NCBI RefSeq assembly: GCF_001550135.1
Contig: NZ_LRUE01000015.1
Coordinates: 186,001 to 250,000 of the forward strand
Direction: 5' to 3'
DNA: 64,000 bases
Source: Pseudoalteromonas shioyasakiensis
Lineage (GTDB): Bacteria > Pseudomonadota > Gammaproteobacteria > Enterobacterales > Alteromonadaceae
The notes below the pieces were generated by a model. The model saw only the letters and a list, made by a program, of their open reading frames with translations. It did not search any database and had not been told where the DNA came from. Shown piece after piece: positions 18,017-26,143 of the stretch; position 1 is the first letter of the stretch; every line of letters starts with the position of its first letter. Made by a program: the position numbers and the translations under genes.

Positions 18017-18472
18017 TTACACATTTTTATTTAAGTGATTGGAAAGCTTACTAAGAGTGTTCATAAATTGATTAAGTTCTCGGCTATCTAAGTCGCTCAC
18101 TAAACCGGCTTGCCACTCATTTGCTAATGGCACAATTTGCTCATGCAAACGGTTCCCCTCAACGGATAGTGATAACAAACTTGCGCGTTTATCCTTAGGG
18201 TTTTCTTTGGCTATTATAAGGTTTCTCGCCAATAGCGACTTTACTGCACGAGACACCGTTGATTTATCCATTTGTGCCATATCACATAATTCTTTGGCAG
18301 TACGCTCACCATATTGGGCCAAATTCGCAATTATCCGCCATTGTGGCACCGTTAAATCGAACTGCTGTTGATATAGCTCACTAAACTGCTCACTCATTTG
18401 CATTGCAATATTGGTTAATGAATAAGGTAAGAACTGTTTTAAATCGAGCGTTGTTTTATTATCTGTCTTCAT
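18017..18472 (-). CDS. MarR family transcriptional regulator
   Basis: DNA-binding repressor of 151 residues with the MarR winged helix: ERTAKELCDMAQMDKSTVSRAVKSLL is the recognition region (about 55-80), followed by the wing PKDKRASLLSLS. It is divergent from hmgA with a 103-base spacer that holds two inverted repeats, so it probably controls the homogentisate genes and itself. MarR-type regulators of tyrosine degradation are known in related gammaproteobacteria. The effector is probably a pathway aromatic acid, by inference. Confidence 0.85.
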   Translation of the reverse strand: MKTDNKTTLDLKQFLPYSLTNIAMQMSEQFSELYQQQFDLTVPQWRIIANLAQYGERTAKELCDMAQMDKSTVSRAVKSLLARNLIIAKENPKDKRASLLSLSVEGNRLHEQIVPLANEWQAGLVSDLDSRELNQFMNTLSKLSNHLNKNV

Positions 18473-18493
18473 GGCTGCACTACTGTCAAAGAA

Positions 18494-18527
18494 TATTTAC
18501 ACAAGTAAATTCAGTGTAGTTTGAATT
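18494..18527. promoter_or_regulatory. Probable MarR operators in the hmgA divergent region
   Basis: Two inverted repeats lie almost side by side: ATTTAC-N4-GTAAAT (18494-18509) and AAATTCA-N8-TGAATTT (18506-18527). Their position between the divergent MarR and hmgA starts makes them the best candidates for the operator. Confidence 0.5.
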
Positions 18528-18575
18528 TAGTCTCACATGAGAGTATCTTACCTAAAACCTTTCAGGAGTCTAGTG

Positions 18576-19880
18576 ATGAATAACGAATTACAATATATGA
18601 CAGGCTTTGGTAATGAATTTGAAACCGAAGCATTACCCGGTGCATTACCTATCGGTCAATTCAGCCCGCAAAAAGTTAAATACGATTTATATGCTGAGCA
18701 GTTCAGCACAACGGCATTTACAGCGCCACGTGCTGATAACCGTCGTACTTGGTTTTACCGCATTCGCCCGTCAGTAATACAAGGTGATTACACGCCAATT
18801 GATAATGGCCTTATTCGCACCGCTCCTATTACAGAAGTGCCAACACCACCGACAATGCTACGTTGGGATCCAATTGAAATTCCAGAACAACCAACTGATT
18901 TTATAGATGGTTTAGTCACTATGGCTGCCAACGGTAGTGCCAATGCACAAACAGGTATTGGTATTCATATTTATGTCGCTAATAAATCAATGCAACACCG
19001 TTACTTTTATAATGCTGATGGTGAAATGTTATTTGTGCCGCAACAAGGTGAGCTATTACTTAGAACCGAGTGCGGGCAACTAACCGTTCGTGCAGGAGAA
19101 ATTGCCGTAATTCCTCGTGGCATTAAGTTCGCTGTTGATTTGCTCACCGATACAGCACGTGGCTACATCTGTGAAAACTATGGCCATGCCTATATTTTAC
19201 CAGAGCGCGGCCCAGTGGGTGCCAATGGTTATGCAAATGACCGTGACTTCCACTACCCTGTAGCAGCTTTTGAAGATGTAGAAGGTGATTTCGAACTCGT
19301 TGCTAAATTCAATGGCAATATGTTCCGTTGTGATATTGGTCACTCGCCATTAGATGTGGTTGCTTGGACGGGTAATAGTGCACCTTACAAGTATGACCTT
19401 GCTCGATTCAATGTTATGAATACAGTAAGTTACGATCACCCAGATCCATCAATCTTTACTGTATTAACATCACCATCGGGTACAGAAGGTGTCGCTAATA
19501 TCGATTTTGCTATCTTCCCTCCACGTTGGATGGTGGCTGAGAACACTTTCCGCCCACCTTATTACCATCGTAATATTATGAGTGAGTTTATGGGCTTAAT
19601 CGAAGGTGTGTACGATGCCAAAGAGCATGGCTTTGTACCAGGTGGTTCTAGCTTGCATAACTGTATGTCGCCACATGGTCCAGAAGCCGATGTATTCGAA
19701 AAAGCATCAAATGCTAAGCTTGAACCACAACGCTACGAAAACACCTTGGCATTTATGTTCGAATCGCGTTACGTTATTTCACCAACTAAATATGCCCTTG
19801 AAGGTAAAGAGCGTCAGCCTAACTACACAGATTGTTGGCGCACTATTAAAAAACATTTCACAGGTAAACAGGACGTATAA
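18576..19880 (+). CDS. hmgA: Homogentisate 1,2-dioxygenase
   Basis: Ring-opening iron enzyme of tyrosine and phenylalanine catabolism (homogentisate plus O2 gives maleylacetoacetate). From the ATG at 18576, chosen for its CAGGAG site, the protein has 434 residues starting [19 protein letters not shown], a typical HmgA N-terminus. The iron ligands are visible as His and Glu in [16 protein letters not shown] and His in MSPHGPEAD. The maiA start overlaps the stop codon (TAATG). Fumarylacetoacetase, usually in this operon, is absent here and must be encoded elsewhere if the pathway is complete. Confidence 0.95.
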   Translation: MNNELQYMTGFGNEFETEALPGALPIGQFSPQKVKYDLYAEQFSTTAFTAPRADNRRTWFYRIRPSVIQGDYTPIDNGLIRTAPITEVPTPPTMLRWDPIEIPEQPTDFIDGLVTMAANGSANAQTGIGIHIYVANKSMQHRYFYNADGEMLFVPQQGELLLRTECGQLTVRAGEIAVIPRGIKFAVDLLTDTARGYICENYGHAYILPERGPVGANGYANDRDFHYPVAAFEDVEGDFELVAKFNGNMFRCDIGHSPLDVVAWTGNSAPYKYDLARFNVMNTVSYDHPDPSIFTVLTSPSGTEGVANIDFAIFPPRWMVAENTFRPPYYHRNIMSEFMGLIEGVYDAKEHGFVPGGSSLHNCMSPHGPEADVFEKASNAKLEPQRYENTLAFMFESRYVISPTKYALEGKERQPNYTDCWRTIKKHFTGKQDV

Positions 19881-20509
19881 TGAAACTTTATAGCTATTTT
19901 CGTTCATCAGCTGCATACCGAGTTCGCATTGCGCTTAATTTAAAGAACATTGATCACGAGTTGGTGACGGTTAATTTATTAAAATCAGAACAGCAAAGTG
20001 ACGAGTACCTAGCTAAAAACCCACAAGGGTTATTGCCAGCACTTGAAACTGATCAAGGTGTACTTGCGCAATCGCTGGCTATTTTAGAGTGGTTAGAAGA
20101 AACTCATCCAGAAACGCCTCTTTTAACGGGTGATGCATGGCAAAAAGCTCAGATCCGTAATTTATGTTATGCCGTAGCGTGCGATATCCACCCTATCGAT
20201 AATTTGCGTGTATTAAAGTACTTGGCTAACGATCTTGGTGTTGATGAAGAAGCAAAAACGACCTGGTATAAGCATTGGGTAGAAGTTGGCTTTGAAAGTA
20301 TCGAAAAGCTACTTAATGAAGCGAACACTTTTTGTGTGGGCAACAAACCAACGCTTGCTGATGTGTGCTTAGTGCCGCAAGTATTTAATGCCTTGCGCTT
20401 TAAAGTCGATATGACCAAGTACCCTAAAATTGCTGCGGTATATGAGCAATGTAATAAGCTTGATGCCTTTATTGATGCTGCACCGCAAAACCAGCCAGAT
20501 GCGATTTAA
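19880..20509 (+). CDS. maiA: Maleylacetoacetate isomerase (zeta-class GST)
   Basis: Glutathione-dependent isomerase converting maleylacetoacetate to fumarylacetoacetate. The 209-residue protein has the zeta-GST active-site motif SSAAYRVRIALNLK (residues 9-22), a thioredoxin-like N-terminal half with NPQGLLPALE, and a helical C-terminal half with the NKPTLADVCLVPQ segment. It overlaps hmgA by one base and is followed by a strong terminator, so the operon is hmgA-maiA. Confidence 0.94.
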   Translation: MKLYSYFRSSAAYRVRIALNLKNIDHELVTVNLLKSEQQSDEYLAKNPQGLLPALETDQGVLAQSLAILEWLEETHPETPLLTGDAWQKAQIRNLCYAVACDIHPIDNLRVLKYLANDLGVDEEAKTTWYKHWVEVGFESIEKLLNEANTFCVGNKPTLADVCLVPQVFNALRFKVDMTKYPKIAAVYEQCNKLDAFIDAAPQNQPDAI

Positions 20510-20530
20510 GCTTTAAGATTTGTTTTTAAA

Positions 20531-20557
20531 AAGGCCCGAACATTTCGGGCCTTTTTT
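20531..20557 (+). terminator. Rho-independent terminator
   Basis: Perfect 10-bp stem (AAGGCCCGAA / TTCGGGCCTT), three-base loop and T-run, 22 bases after maiA. The small gene on the other strand ends just beyond, so it may serve both. Confidence 0.92.
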
Positions 20558-20562
20558 ATTTG

Positions 20563-20793
20563 TTATCTAAGCGCTGAGTTAATCACACTCACATGGTTAA
20601 TTAAATCGAGCCCTAAGTCGGTTAAGTAGCCACCATCAGGACTATCTGTAATACCTTTATCATAAAGACGTTTTGCTGCATCTTTAATTGAGCTTTCGGC
20701 ATCGGAATGAATTTTAATTCCCTGCATTTGAGAGTTGCGAGGAAATTTTGCAAGCAGGGTTAGTTCGTCGATCATATTTTTATCAAATTGCAT
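20563..20793 (-). CDS. TIGR02647-like small conserved protein
   Basis: Protein of 76 residues, soluble, no signal. The pattern LTLLAKFPxxSxxQGIKIH...A..RLYDKGxxxxPDGGYLTDLG matches a small conserved family of gammaproteobacteria that I recall as TIGR02647. Function unknown; the second half looks like a short helix-turn-helix. A strong AAGGTG ribosome binding site precedes the ATG. It is divergent from the next gene. Confidence 0.75.
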   Translation of the reverse strand: MQFDKNMIDELTLLAKFPRNSQMQGIKIHSDAESSIKDAAKRLYDKGITDSPDGGYLTDLGLDLINHVSVINSALR

Positions 20794-20870
20794 GTGTTCA
20801 CCTTTTTATTATTTATTCCTTGTCATAAGCTTAGTGTAGTTATACAGATCTGCCCAACGGGAGGCGCATT

Positions 20871-21170
20871 TTGTTAAAGAAAATTTTACTGTTAAGTACT
20901 TTGTTTACTTTAGGGTTTCTAAACCAAGCGCTAGCAAAGGAAAAACCACTAATTGTGCTTGATGGTCAAGAGGCATTAAACAATCAAAAAGTGTGTTGGT
21001 ATGAAAATAAACGCTATACCGAAGGTGCGTATATTACTGTTGGCGATATTACGTTAATTTGCACTGCTAAACAGCCTAATTTTTCAAACACTGATTTGGC
21101 TTGGCTCAGACTAAATGCTAATGGCGAGATTATTTACCCTAAACAAGCGAAAACGATTCACGTCAATTAG
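20871..21170 (+). CDS. Small exported DUF1496-like protein, TTG start
   Basis: Protein of 99 residues with a signal peptide (hydrophobic 4-19, cut near ALA-K). The mature part has two Cys residues in a WYENKRYTEGAYITVGDITLIC context, resembling DUF1496 (Cys-Tyr/aromatic near Gly-Ala and a second Cys). Function unknown; a disulfide is likely. The start is TTG, decided by a near-perfect GGGAGG site 6 bases upstream. Confidence 0.68.
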   Translation: MLKKILLLSTLFTLGFLNQALAKEKPLIVLDGQEALNNQKVCWYENKRYTEGAYITVGDITLICTAKQPNFSNTDLAWLRLNANGEIIYPKQAKTIHVN

Positions 21171-21226
21171 CTTAAAACGCACAGATGGGGTACTATTGCG
21201 CGGTTGCAAATAACCTAAGATTTATC

Positions 21227-21493
21227 ATGGACAATCAACCAAATAATCCGTTACATGGCGTTAAACTAGCCGACATCGTTACTAAACTTGAAGAAAAACT
21301 TGGTTGGGAAGGTATGGCAGCGCACGTAGACGTACGCTGCTTTCAAAATGACCCAAGTGTAAAGTCGAGTCTTAAGTTTTTACGAAAGACCCCTTGGGCA
21401 CGAGAAAAAGTAGAGCAGTTATATATTGATACCTTTATCAATAATGACCTAGCTGATGATGGCACTTTCCAATGGAAAAGCATCAAAAAGTAA
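21227..21493 (+). CDS. VF530 (DUF2132) family protein
   Basis: Protein of 88 residues matching the VF530 family: NNPLHGVKLADIVTKL, then GWEGMAAHVDVRCFQNDPSVKSSLKFL and RKTPWAREKVEQLY. It is a small helical protein of unknown function, named after a Vibrio fischeri structure and suggested to bind DNA. The ATG at 21227 is chosen over the upstream in-frame start because family members begin just before NNPLHG. It ends five bases from the stop of the convergent kinase gene. Confidence 0.85.
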   Translation: MDNQPNNPLHGVKLADIVTKLEEKLGWEGMAAHVDVRCFQNDPSVKSSLKFLRKTPWAREKVEQLYIDTFINNDLADDGTFQWKSIKK

Positions 21494-21497
21494 CCAC

Positions 21498-23120
21498 TTA
21501 ATCTTCAGCTGCTACCATCACCGAAAGCGATTTCGGTGATATCTCTACCTCTAGTTTATCTGCGGTTTTCACCTCACCATCAATAACATAGCTCAACCCT
21601 TTTTCTGCGCTTACTGTTACTCGTTTAGCATTTGTGTGATGACTGTTAATGGCAAAACTAGTTTGCGTAATGCTCGAGAAGACTAACTCCGCAATACTTA
21701 AAGTACTCGCTTTAGAATCGGCACTAGGTGTTAGCCAATTTACATCGAGTAAACCATCTTGATGATCTGGCTGCCCTGCAGATTGAGCAAGTAAAGTAGT
21801 AAATGGCGCGGCGTTGGCGATGATTAAACTGGTGGTATTGATTGTTTGCTCATCGTTATTATCAAGAGTAACAACATAGTCTTGCGCTTCATGCTCACCT
21901 AATGCTTGCCAAAACCCTTGTAAATAAGCTAATTGCCCAGACTCATTTTTAGCATCACGATGGGCTTTTTCAATCATCTTTTGTTCAAAACCAATCCCTG
22001 CTAGTAATAACATACGCTCGCCATTACACACAGCGGTATCTATTCGACTCGCCTGCCCTTCAATAATAAGCTCACACGCCTGCTCTACCGGAATAAGCTT
22101 CGATTGTATACCCATCAACACATGAGCGAGCGCATTGGCAGTACCTAAAGGAATAATACCCAGTTTACACTCTGTATTAACAAGTACACTTGCCACCTCT
22201 GTTACTGTGCCATCACCACCACAGGCGATGACTACATCAGGGTTCAATTCTAGTGCTTCTTTGGCTAACTCAGTACCATTTACCTGCTCTGACGTGGTGT
22301 AAACAGTTAAATCGTAATACTCAGACAAACGAGATGTAATTTGCTTACGTTTAGCTTCCCACAGTTTTGTGCCAGAAACAGGATTAGCAATGAGCACAGC
22401 TTTATTTTTGATTAATAGGTCACCTCTACGATGGCGACGCACAAGATGACGCAGCTGGCGCTTGTTTAAATTTGCAGTTTCTCGTGTCTCTTTAATTTGT
22501 GCGAGTACTTGGTGCACATCGGCATCTTTGTTTTGGCTAAGTAAGTAAGCTGCCATTACAAATACTGAACGACCACGCCCTAAGGCGCAATGTACTACAA
22601 CACGTCTATCTGCTTTTACTTGATGGTCAATCCAATTAATCGCTTGGTGTAGTTGCGCGCGTGTTGGCACGCTATGATCAAGAACAGGGATATTTAAATA
22701 ACGAATATTCTCTTGCGTAGAAGACCATTCAAGGCCATCAAACTCGCAAGTTACATCTAAAATAGCTGTAATACCCATTTCTTTCATGGTGTCTATATCT
22801 GAAGGAAATAAACGACAGGCTAAAAATAAATGCTCATTAATTTGTTGTAATGGTGGCACTTTGTCGTGTTTTCTCGACCAAGCATTGTAAAGTTGTGCAC
22901 CCAATAAAAATGGAATAAAAGCCCAACGAATATAGATAGGAATAACGCCATTTTCACGTTTTCTAAAAATACGTGCGATATTAAAAAAATATGCGCCACT
23001 AACCAAAAGTAACGACAAAGCCGTCCAATAAAAAAACAGCGCAAAGTAAAAAGTTTCTACCCGAATAGCCGCAATTATAAATACAATCGCTAAAGCTAAG
23101 TAACTAAATGCTGCCCACAT
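21498..23120 (-). CDS. Fusion of dual-specificity phosphatase and diacylglycerol-type lipid kinase
   Basis: Membrane protein of 540 residues in three parts. Residues 1-80 hold about three transmembrane helices. Residues about 95-225 are a cysteine phosphatase of the dual-specificity type, with catalytic loop HCALGRGRS (Cys178, Arg184). Residues about 240-540 are a DAGK/YegS-like kinase with NPVSGT and GGDGTVTEV (GGDGT at 301-305), then GTANALAH. The combination suggests one protein that phosphorylates and dephosphorylates a lipid or related compound, for example in phosphatidic acid or phosphatidylglycerol-phosphate turnover; substrates are not known. Start chosen at the ATG with AAGGAG 7 bases upstream. 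Confidence 0.85.
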   Translation of the reverse strand: MWAAFSYLALAIVFIIAAIRVETFYFALFFYWTALSLLLVSGAYFFNIARIFRKRENGVIPIYIRWAFIPFLLGAQLYNAWSRKHDKVPPLQQINEHLFLACRLFPSDIDTMKEMGITAILDVTCEFDGLEWSSTQENIRYLNIPVLDHSVPTRAQLHQAINWIDHQVKADRRVVVHCALGRGRSVFVMAAYLLSQNKDADVHQVLAQIKETRETANLNKRQLRHLVRRHRRGDLLIKNKAVLIANPVSGTKLWEAKRKQITSRLSEYYDLTVYTTSEQVNGTELAKEALELNPDVVIACGGDGTVTEVASVLVNTECKLGIIPLGTANALAHVLMGIQSKLIPVEQACELIIEGQASRIDTAVCNGERMLLLAGIGFEQKMIEKAHRDAKNESGQLAYLQGFWQALGEHEAQDYVVTLDNNDEQTINTTSLIIANAAPFTTLLAQSAGQPDHQDGLLDVNWLTPSADSKASTLSIAELVFSSITQTSFAINSHHTNAKRVTVSAEKGLSYVIDGEVKTADKLEVEISPKSLSVMVAAED

Positions 23121-23424
23121 AATCACTCCTTGTTATTCTAATTGCATACTACGTTGCAAGTTTCACTCCAGTAAAAGCCGTTAAATTACCCCTACTGGCT
23201 ATTTAAAATCAGTAACTTAGCATTTATAAAAAAGCTTACCATTTTAGTTTAGGACATTTTTTCACAATTTTATGAATAACTTACAATAATTTACATAGAA
23301 CGAATTGCATAGATTTGCCAAGTACTCTTTCCCTGCTAGTCTAAGTTAAAAGCCATGCCTAATAATCACAGGTTTTTAGTAGAGCTTTCGTCAAAAATTT
23401 AAATCAACCCGAGCCTAATTCGTT
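23121..23424. other. Divergent intergenic region
   Basis: About 300 bases between the fusion gene and the anti-sigma gene, AT-rich. An inverted repeat CCAGTA (23168-23173) / TACTGG (23193-23198) is visible. I see no clear sigma-70 or ECF promoter and no small open frame. Confidence 0.4.
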
Positions 23425-24129
23425 ATGAAATACGATGACCAAACGCTACTTAATTTACTTGCAGCAGAATATGTTTTAGGCACTTTACATGGCCATGCCC
23501 GTGATAGATTTAGCCGCTTAATGCGTACCTCTCCTCAAGCCCGATACGCAACCTCATTATGGCAAAGACATATAAAAAACCTAGAAAACGCGATTGAATC
23601 TAACCCACCTGATCAGCAAGTTTGGGATAAAATAACAAAACGGATTGACCCACTATTTCTACCAACACAGAAGAAAGCAAAAGACCCTAACTTTGGAATA
23701 TTTAAGGCTTGGGCTGCTATTGCAACAGCGGTTTGTATTGTGTTGGTATTAATTACTTGGCAACCGCAAGAGTCGTTTAGTGATAAAATCAATCACTCGG
23801 TAACGTTTTATGACTCAGCAAATAATCCAGTTTGGAATTTAGAAATAAGCGATCACAGTATTTTACTAAAAGCAGCTAGCGGCATGAGTTTACAAACTGA
23901 TTATGATTACCAGTTGTGGATCCGTTTAAAAAACTACCCCAACGCCATCCCTATTGCTTTATTACCAAAAACAGATAGCAAAGAAATTGCCCGAAACGCA
24001 ATATTTAAACCAAAAGATATCACTTTACTTGCGATAAGCCGTGAGCCAATTGGCGGTTCACAATCAGGTAGCCCAAGTGAAATTATTTATACAGCCGTAC
24101 TCGATGCGAACAAATCATACACAGACTAG
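23425..24129 (+). CDS. Anti-sigma factor, RskA-like, without a sigma gene
   Basis: Protein of 234 residues: a cytoplasmic N-terminal sigma-binding part (LLNLLAAEYVLGTLHGHARDRF, about 8-29), one transmembrane helix (about 93-110) and a periplasmic part with LLKAASGMSLQTDYDYQLWI and the ending GGSQSGSPSEIIYTAVL, the arrangement of anti-sigma-K (RskA) proteins. Such proteins hold an ECF sigma factor that is normally encoded next door. No sigma gene is present on either side: the neighbours are a lipid kinase fusion and a HupE-like protein. Confidence 0.82.
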   Translation: MKYDDQTLLNLLAAEYVLGTLHGHARDRFSRLMRTSPQARYATSLWQRHIKNLENAIESNPPDQQVWDKITKRIDPLFLPTQKKAKDPNFGIFKAWAAIATAVCIVLVLITWQPQESFSDKINHSVTFYDSANNPVWNLEISDHSILLKAASGMSLQTDYDYQLWIRLKNYPNAIPIALLPKTDSKEIARNAIFKPKDITLLAISREPIGGSQSGSPSEIIYTAVLDANKSYTD

Positions 24130-24179
24130 AAACAATATATAAATACGAGCAAAGCCAGTATTTCTAAGATAGATGACCT

Positions 24180-24208
24180 AGTCGATAAACCTTTGTACTT
24201 GCTATAGT
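24180..24208 (+). promoter_or_regulatory. Possible extended -10 promoter
   Basis: TGCTATAGT (24200-24208) fits an extended -10 element (TG-N-TATAAT with one mismatch), about 85 bases before the HupE-like gene. The -35 region is poor. Confidence 0.3.
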
Positions 24209-24291
24209 TACAGCCTCTTTTTATTTATATTAAAAGAAATGGGGTCATTCGAGTATCAGACTTGTCTGCCTGTATTATCTTAGGAATAAAA

Positions 24292-25389
24292 ATGAAAAAG
24301 TCGTTGTTGTTTACGCTATTTCTATTAATTTTTAGCTCTATCTGTCACGCCCACCAGCAAAGCACCGCTTATCTTAATTTAGAACAACAAACGAGCAATA
24401 AGCTATTGCTAGTAGGCTCTTGGCAAGCCTCGGTGAATGATCTCGATAAAGCAGTAAACTTCGATAAAAATCAGGATAATGTAATTACATGGCATGAAAT
24501 TACATCACAGCAACAAGCAGTATTAGACTATCTAAATAGCCATTTTAATGTGTTACAACAAAATCAAAGCTGCAAGGTCACGGTTGATGGTGCACTTAGT
24601 ATAGATAACCACTTTAATCAGTCGTATATCCATGTGCCACTACAAGTTGATTGTCCATCTGATAGTTCTATAACAGTTAATTACACAGCCCTATTTGAAT
24701 TAGATGAGCATCATCAAGCAATTGCTGCCATTGCAAAGTCAAGCCGCGTATTTGAACAAAATACGGCAAAACAAGTTATAAACTTTAAAGAGCAAAGCTT
24801 CACCACAACGTTTATAGAATATGTACATCAAGGCATATTACATATTTGGATGGGCACCGATCATATTTTGTTCTTAATTGCCCTATTGCTGGGCTGTGTG
24901 TTAGTTCGTAAGCAAGGAGAGTGGCAACATGTCGAGTCTAAAAAACAAATTCTAATTGATACAGCTTGGATCATCACCGCTTTTACACTTGCTCACTCAT
25001 TTACCCTAACAGCAACGGCAATGAATATCATATCGCCAAACACCCGATGGGTAGAATTAGGTATCGCGCTTTCTGTATTATTTGCTGCAATAAATAATAT
25101 TTGGCCAATGATTATGCGTTTAGGCTGGATCACATTCTGTTTTGGTCTATTACACGGTATGGGGTTTGCGAGTGTTTTAGGTGAGCTTGGTTTGTCAAAT
25201 GAATACCAGCTAATGAGTATTTTAGCCTTTAATTTAGGGGTTGAGATTGGTCAACTGGTTATTTTAGCAATCTGTTTACCACTGCTAATGCTACTTAGAA
25301 ATAACACTTGGTACAAAAAAGCTATTATGCCAGCAGGCTCAGTGGTAATTGCCATTATGGCAATCCAATGGTCTATAGAGCGCTTTTAA
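24292..25389 (+). CDS. HupE/UreJ family protein with EF-hand-like loop
   Basis: Membrane protein of 365 residues. A signal peptide ends near CHA (residue 20), so the mature protein starts with His. An extracytoplasmic domain (about 21-165) contains a 12-residue loop DKNQDNVITWHE (58-69) that fits the EF-hand pattern. The C-terminal half has about six helices with conserved His (HQGILHIWMGTDHILF, LAHSFTLT, LLHGMGFA), the HupE/UreJ signature. HupE/UreJ proteins are linked with nickel or cobalt uptake; this longer type with an N-terminal domain is common in bacteria without hydrogenase or urease, and its role is open. No such enzymes are in the window. Start chosen at the ATG with TAGGA upstream. 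Confidence 0.82.
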   Translation: MKKSLLFTLFLLIFSSICHAHQQSTAYLNLEQQTSNKLLLVGSWQASVNDLDKAVNFDKNQDNVITWHEITSQQQAVLDYLNSHFNVLQQNQSCKVTVDGALSIDNHFNQSYIHVPLQVDCPSDSSITVNYTALFELDEHHQAIAAIAKSSRVFEQNTAKQVINFKEQSFTTTFIEYVHQGILHIWMGTDHILFLIALLLGCVLVRKQGEWQHVESKKQILIDTAWIITAFTLAHSFTLTATAMNIISPNTRWVELGIALSVLFAAINNIWPMIMRLGWITFCFGLLHGMGFASVLGELGLSNEYQLMSILAFNLGVEIGQLVILAICLPLLMLLRNNTWYKKAIMPAGSVVIAIMAIQWSIERF

Positions 25390-25397
25390 TAAGCGCT

Positions 25398-26015
25398 TTA
25401 TTCAAATGGTAACAACAAGGTTTTCATTGTTGGACGTAGCGCTTTAAGTAACTCATGAATATCTAAATCTGGGTTGAGCATTTTACGCAATAACAGGCCA
25501 CCCATTACTGAAAACATCACTTCAATACGGGCATTCACTTCTTCAAGTGCTGTGCCTTGTAATGGCCCTCTTTCACCCACTAATAATTCACGCATAGAAT
25601 CACGAGCGTGGCTATCTGACTCTCGTAATAAGTTAGCCACTTTTTCATTGCGTGCAGCTTCGGCGAGCATTTCTAAATCAAGCGCACCTTGATTCAAATC
25701 GGTATGGCGCTCAACGCCTCTGCCTAGACCATCTAGTAATACAGTGACACGATCGCCGGGTTTATCAGCAAACTCTTTAAAGATTGAGAACATTTCTTCC
25801 ATATCACGCTCAACAATCGATTCTATAATCGCTTCTTTACTGGCGAAGTAATTGTAGATGTGGCCAGCACTCATACCCGCGGTTTTAGAAATTTCGGCCA
25901 TTCCCGCGCCATGATAACCCTTACGTCGAAAACAATCCGCTGCGGCACAAAGCACTTGATTACGTCTTGCCTCAGCAAGCGCAGGGTCATTGTGTCTTTT
26001 CGTTTTTTGCGTCAT
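25398..26015 (-). CDS. TetR family regulator of the RND efflux operon
   Basis: Repressor of 205 residues with an AcrR-type N-terminal helix-turn-helix (MAEISKTAGMSAGHIYNYFASKEAII, about 39-64) and a C-terminal ligand domain. It lies 128 bases downstream of the efflux operon on the same strand and probably controls it, since a palindrome covers the operon promoter at 31871-31892. It could be transcribed with the operon or alone; I did not find a second copy of the palindrome before this gene. The ligand is unknown. Confidence 0.85.
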   Translation of the reverse strand: MTQKTKRHNDPALAEARRNQVLCAAADCFRRKGYHGAGMAEISKTAGMSAGHIYNYFASKEAIIESIVERDMEEMFSIFKEFADKPGDRVTVLLDGLGRGVERHTDLNQGALDLEMLAEAARNEKVANLLRESDSHARDSMRELLVGERGPLQGTALEEVNARIEVMFSVMGGLLLRKMLNPDLDIHELLKALRPTMKTLLLPFE

Positions 26016-26143
26016 GGTTTCTCCAAGCTTTATTGACTAGGGTTAACTTTAATTTAAACAAGGTTTACAGGATCTTAATCTTTGAGGAGAGTTAAAACAA
26101 CTAAGAACCTGCAAAACCTTAAATAAATTATGCTTTTGCTGAT

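Noticed and set aside
26016..26143. Search for a second copy of the TetR palindrome before the tetR gene
   Set aside because: No sequence with comparable symmetry or similarity found in the spacer.
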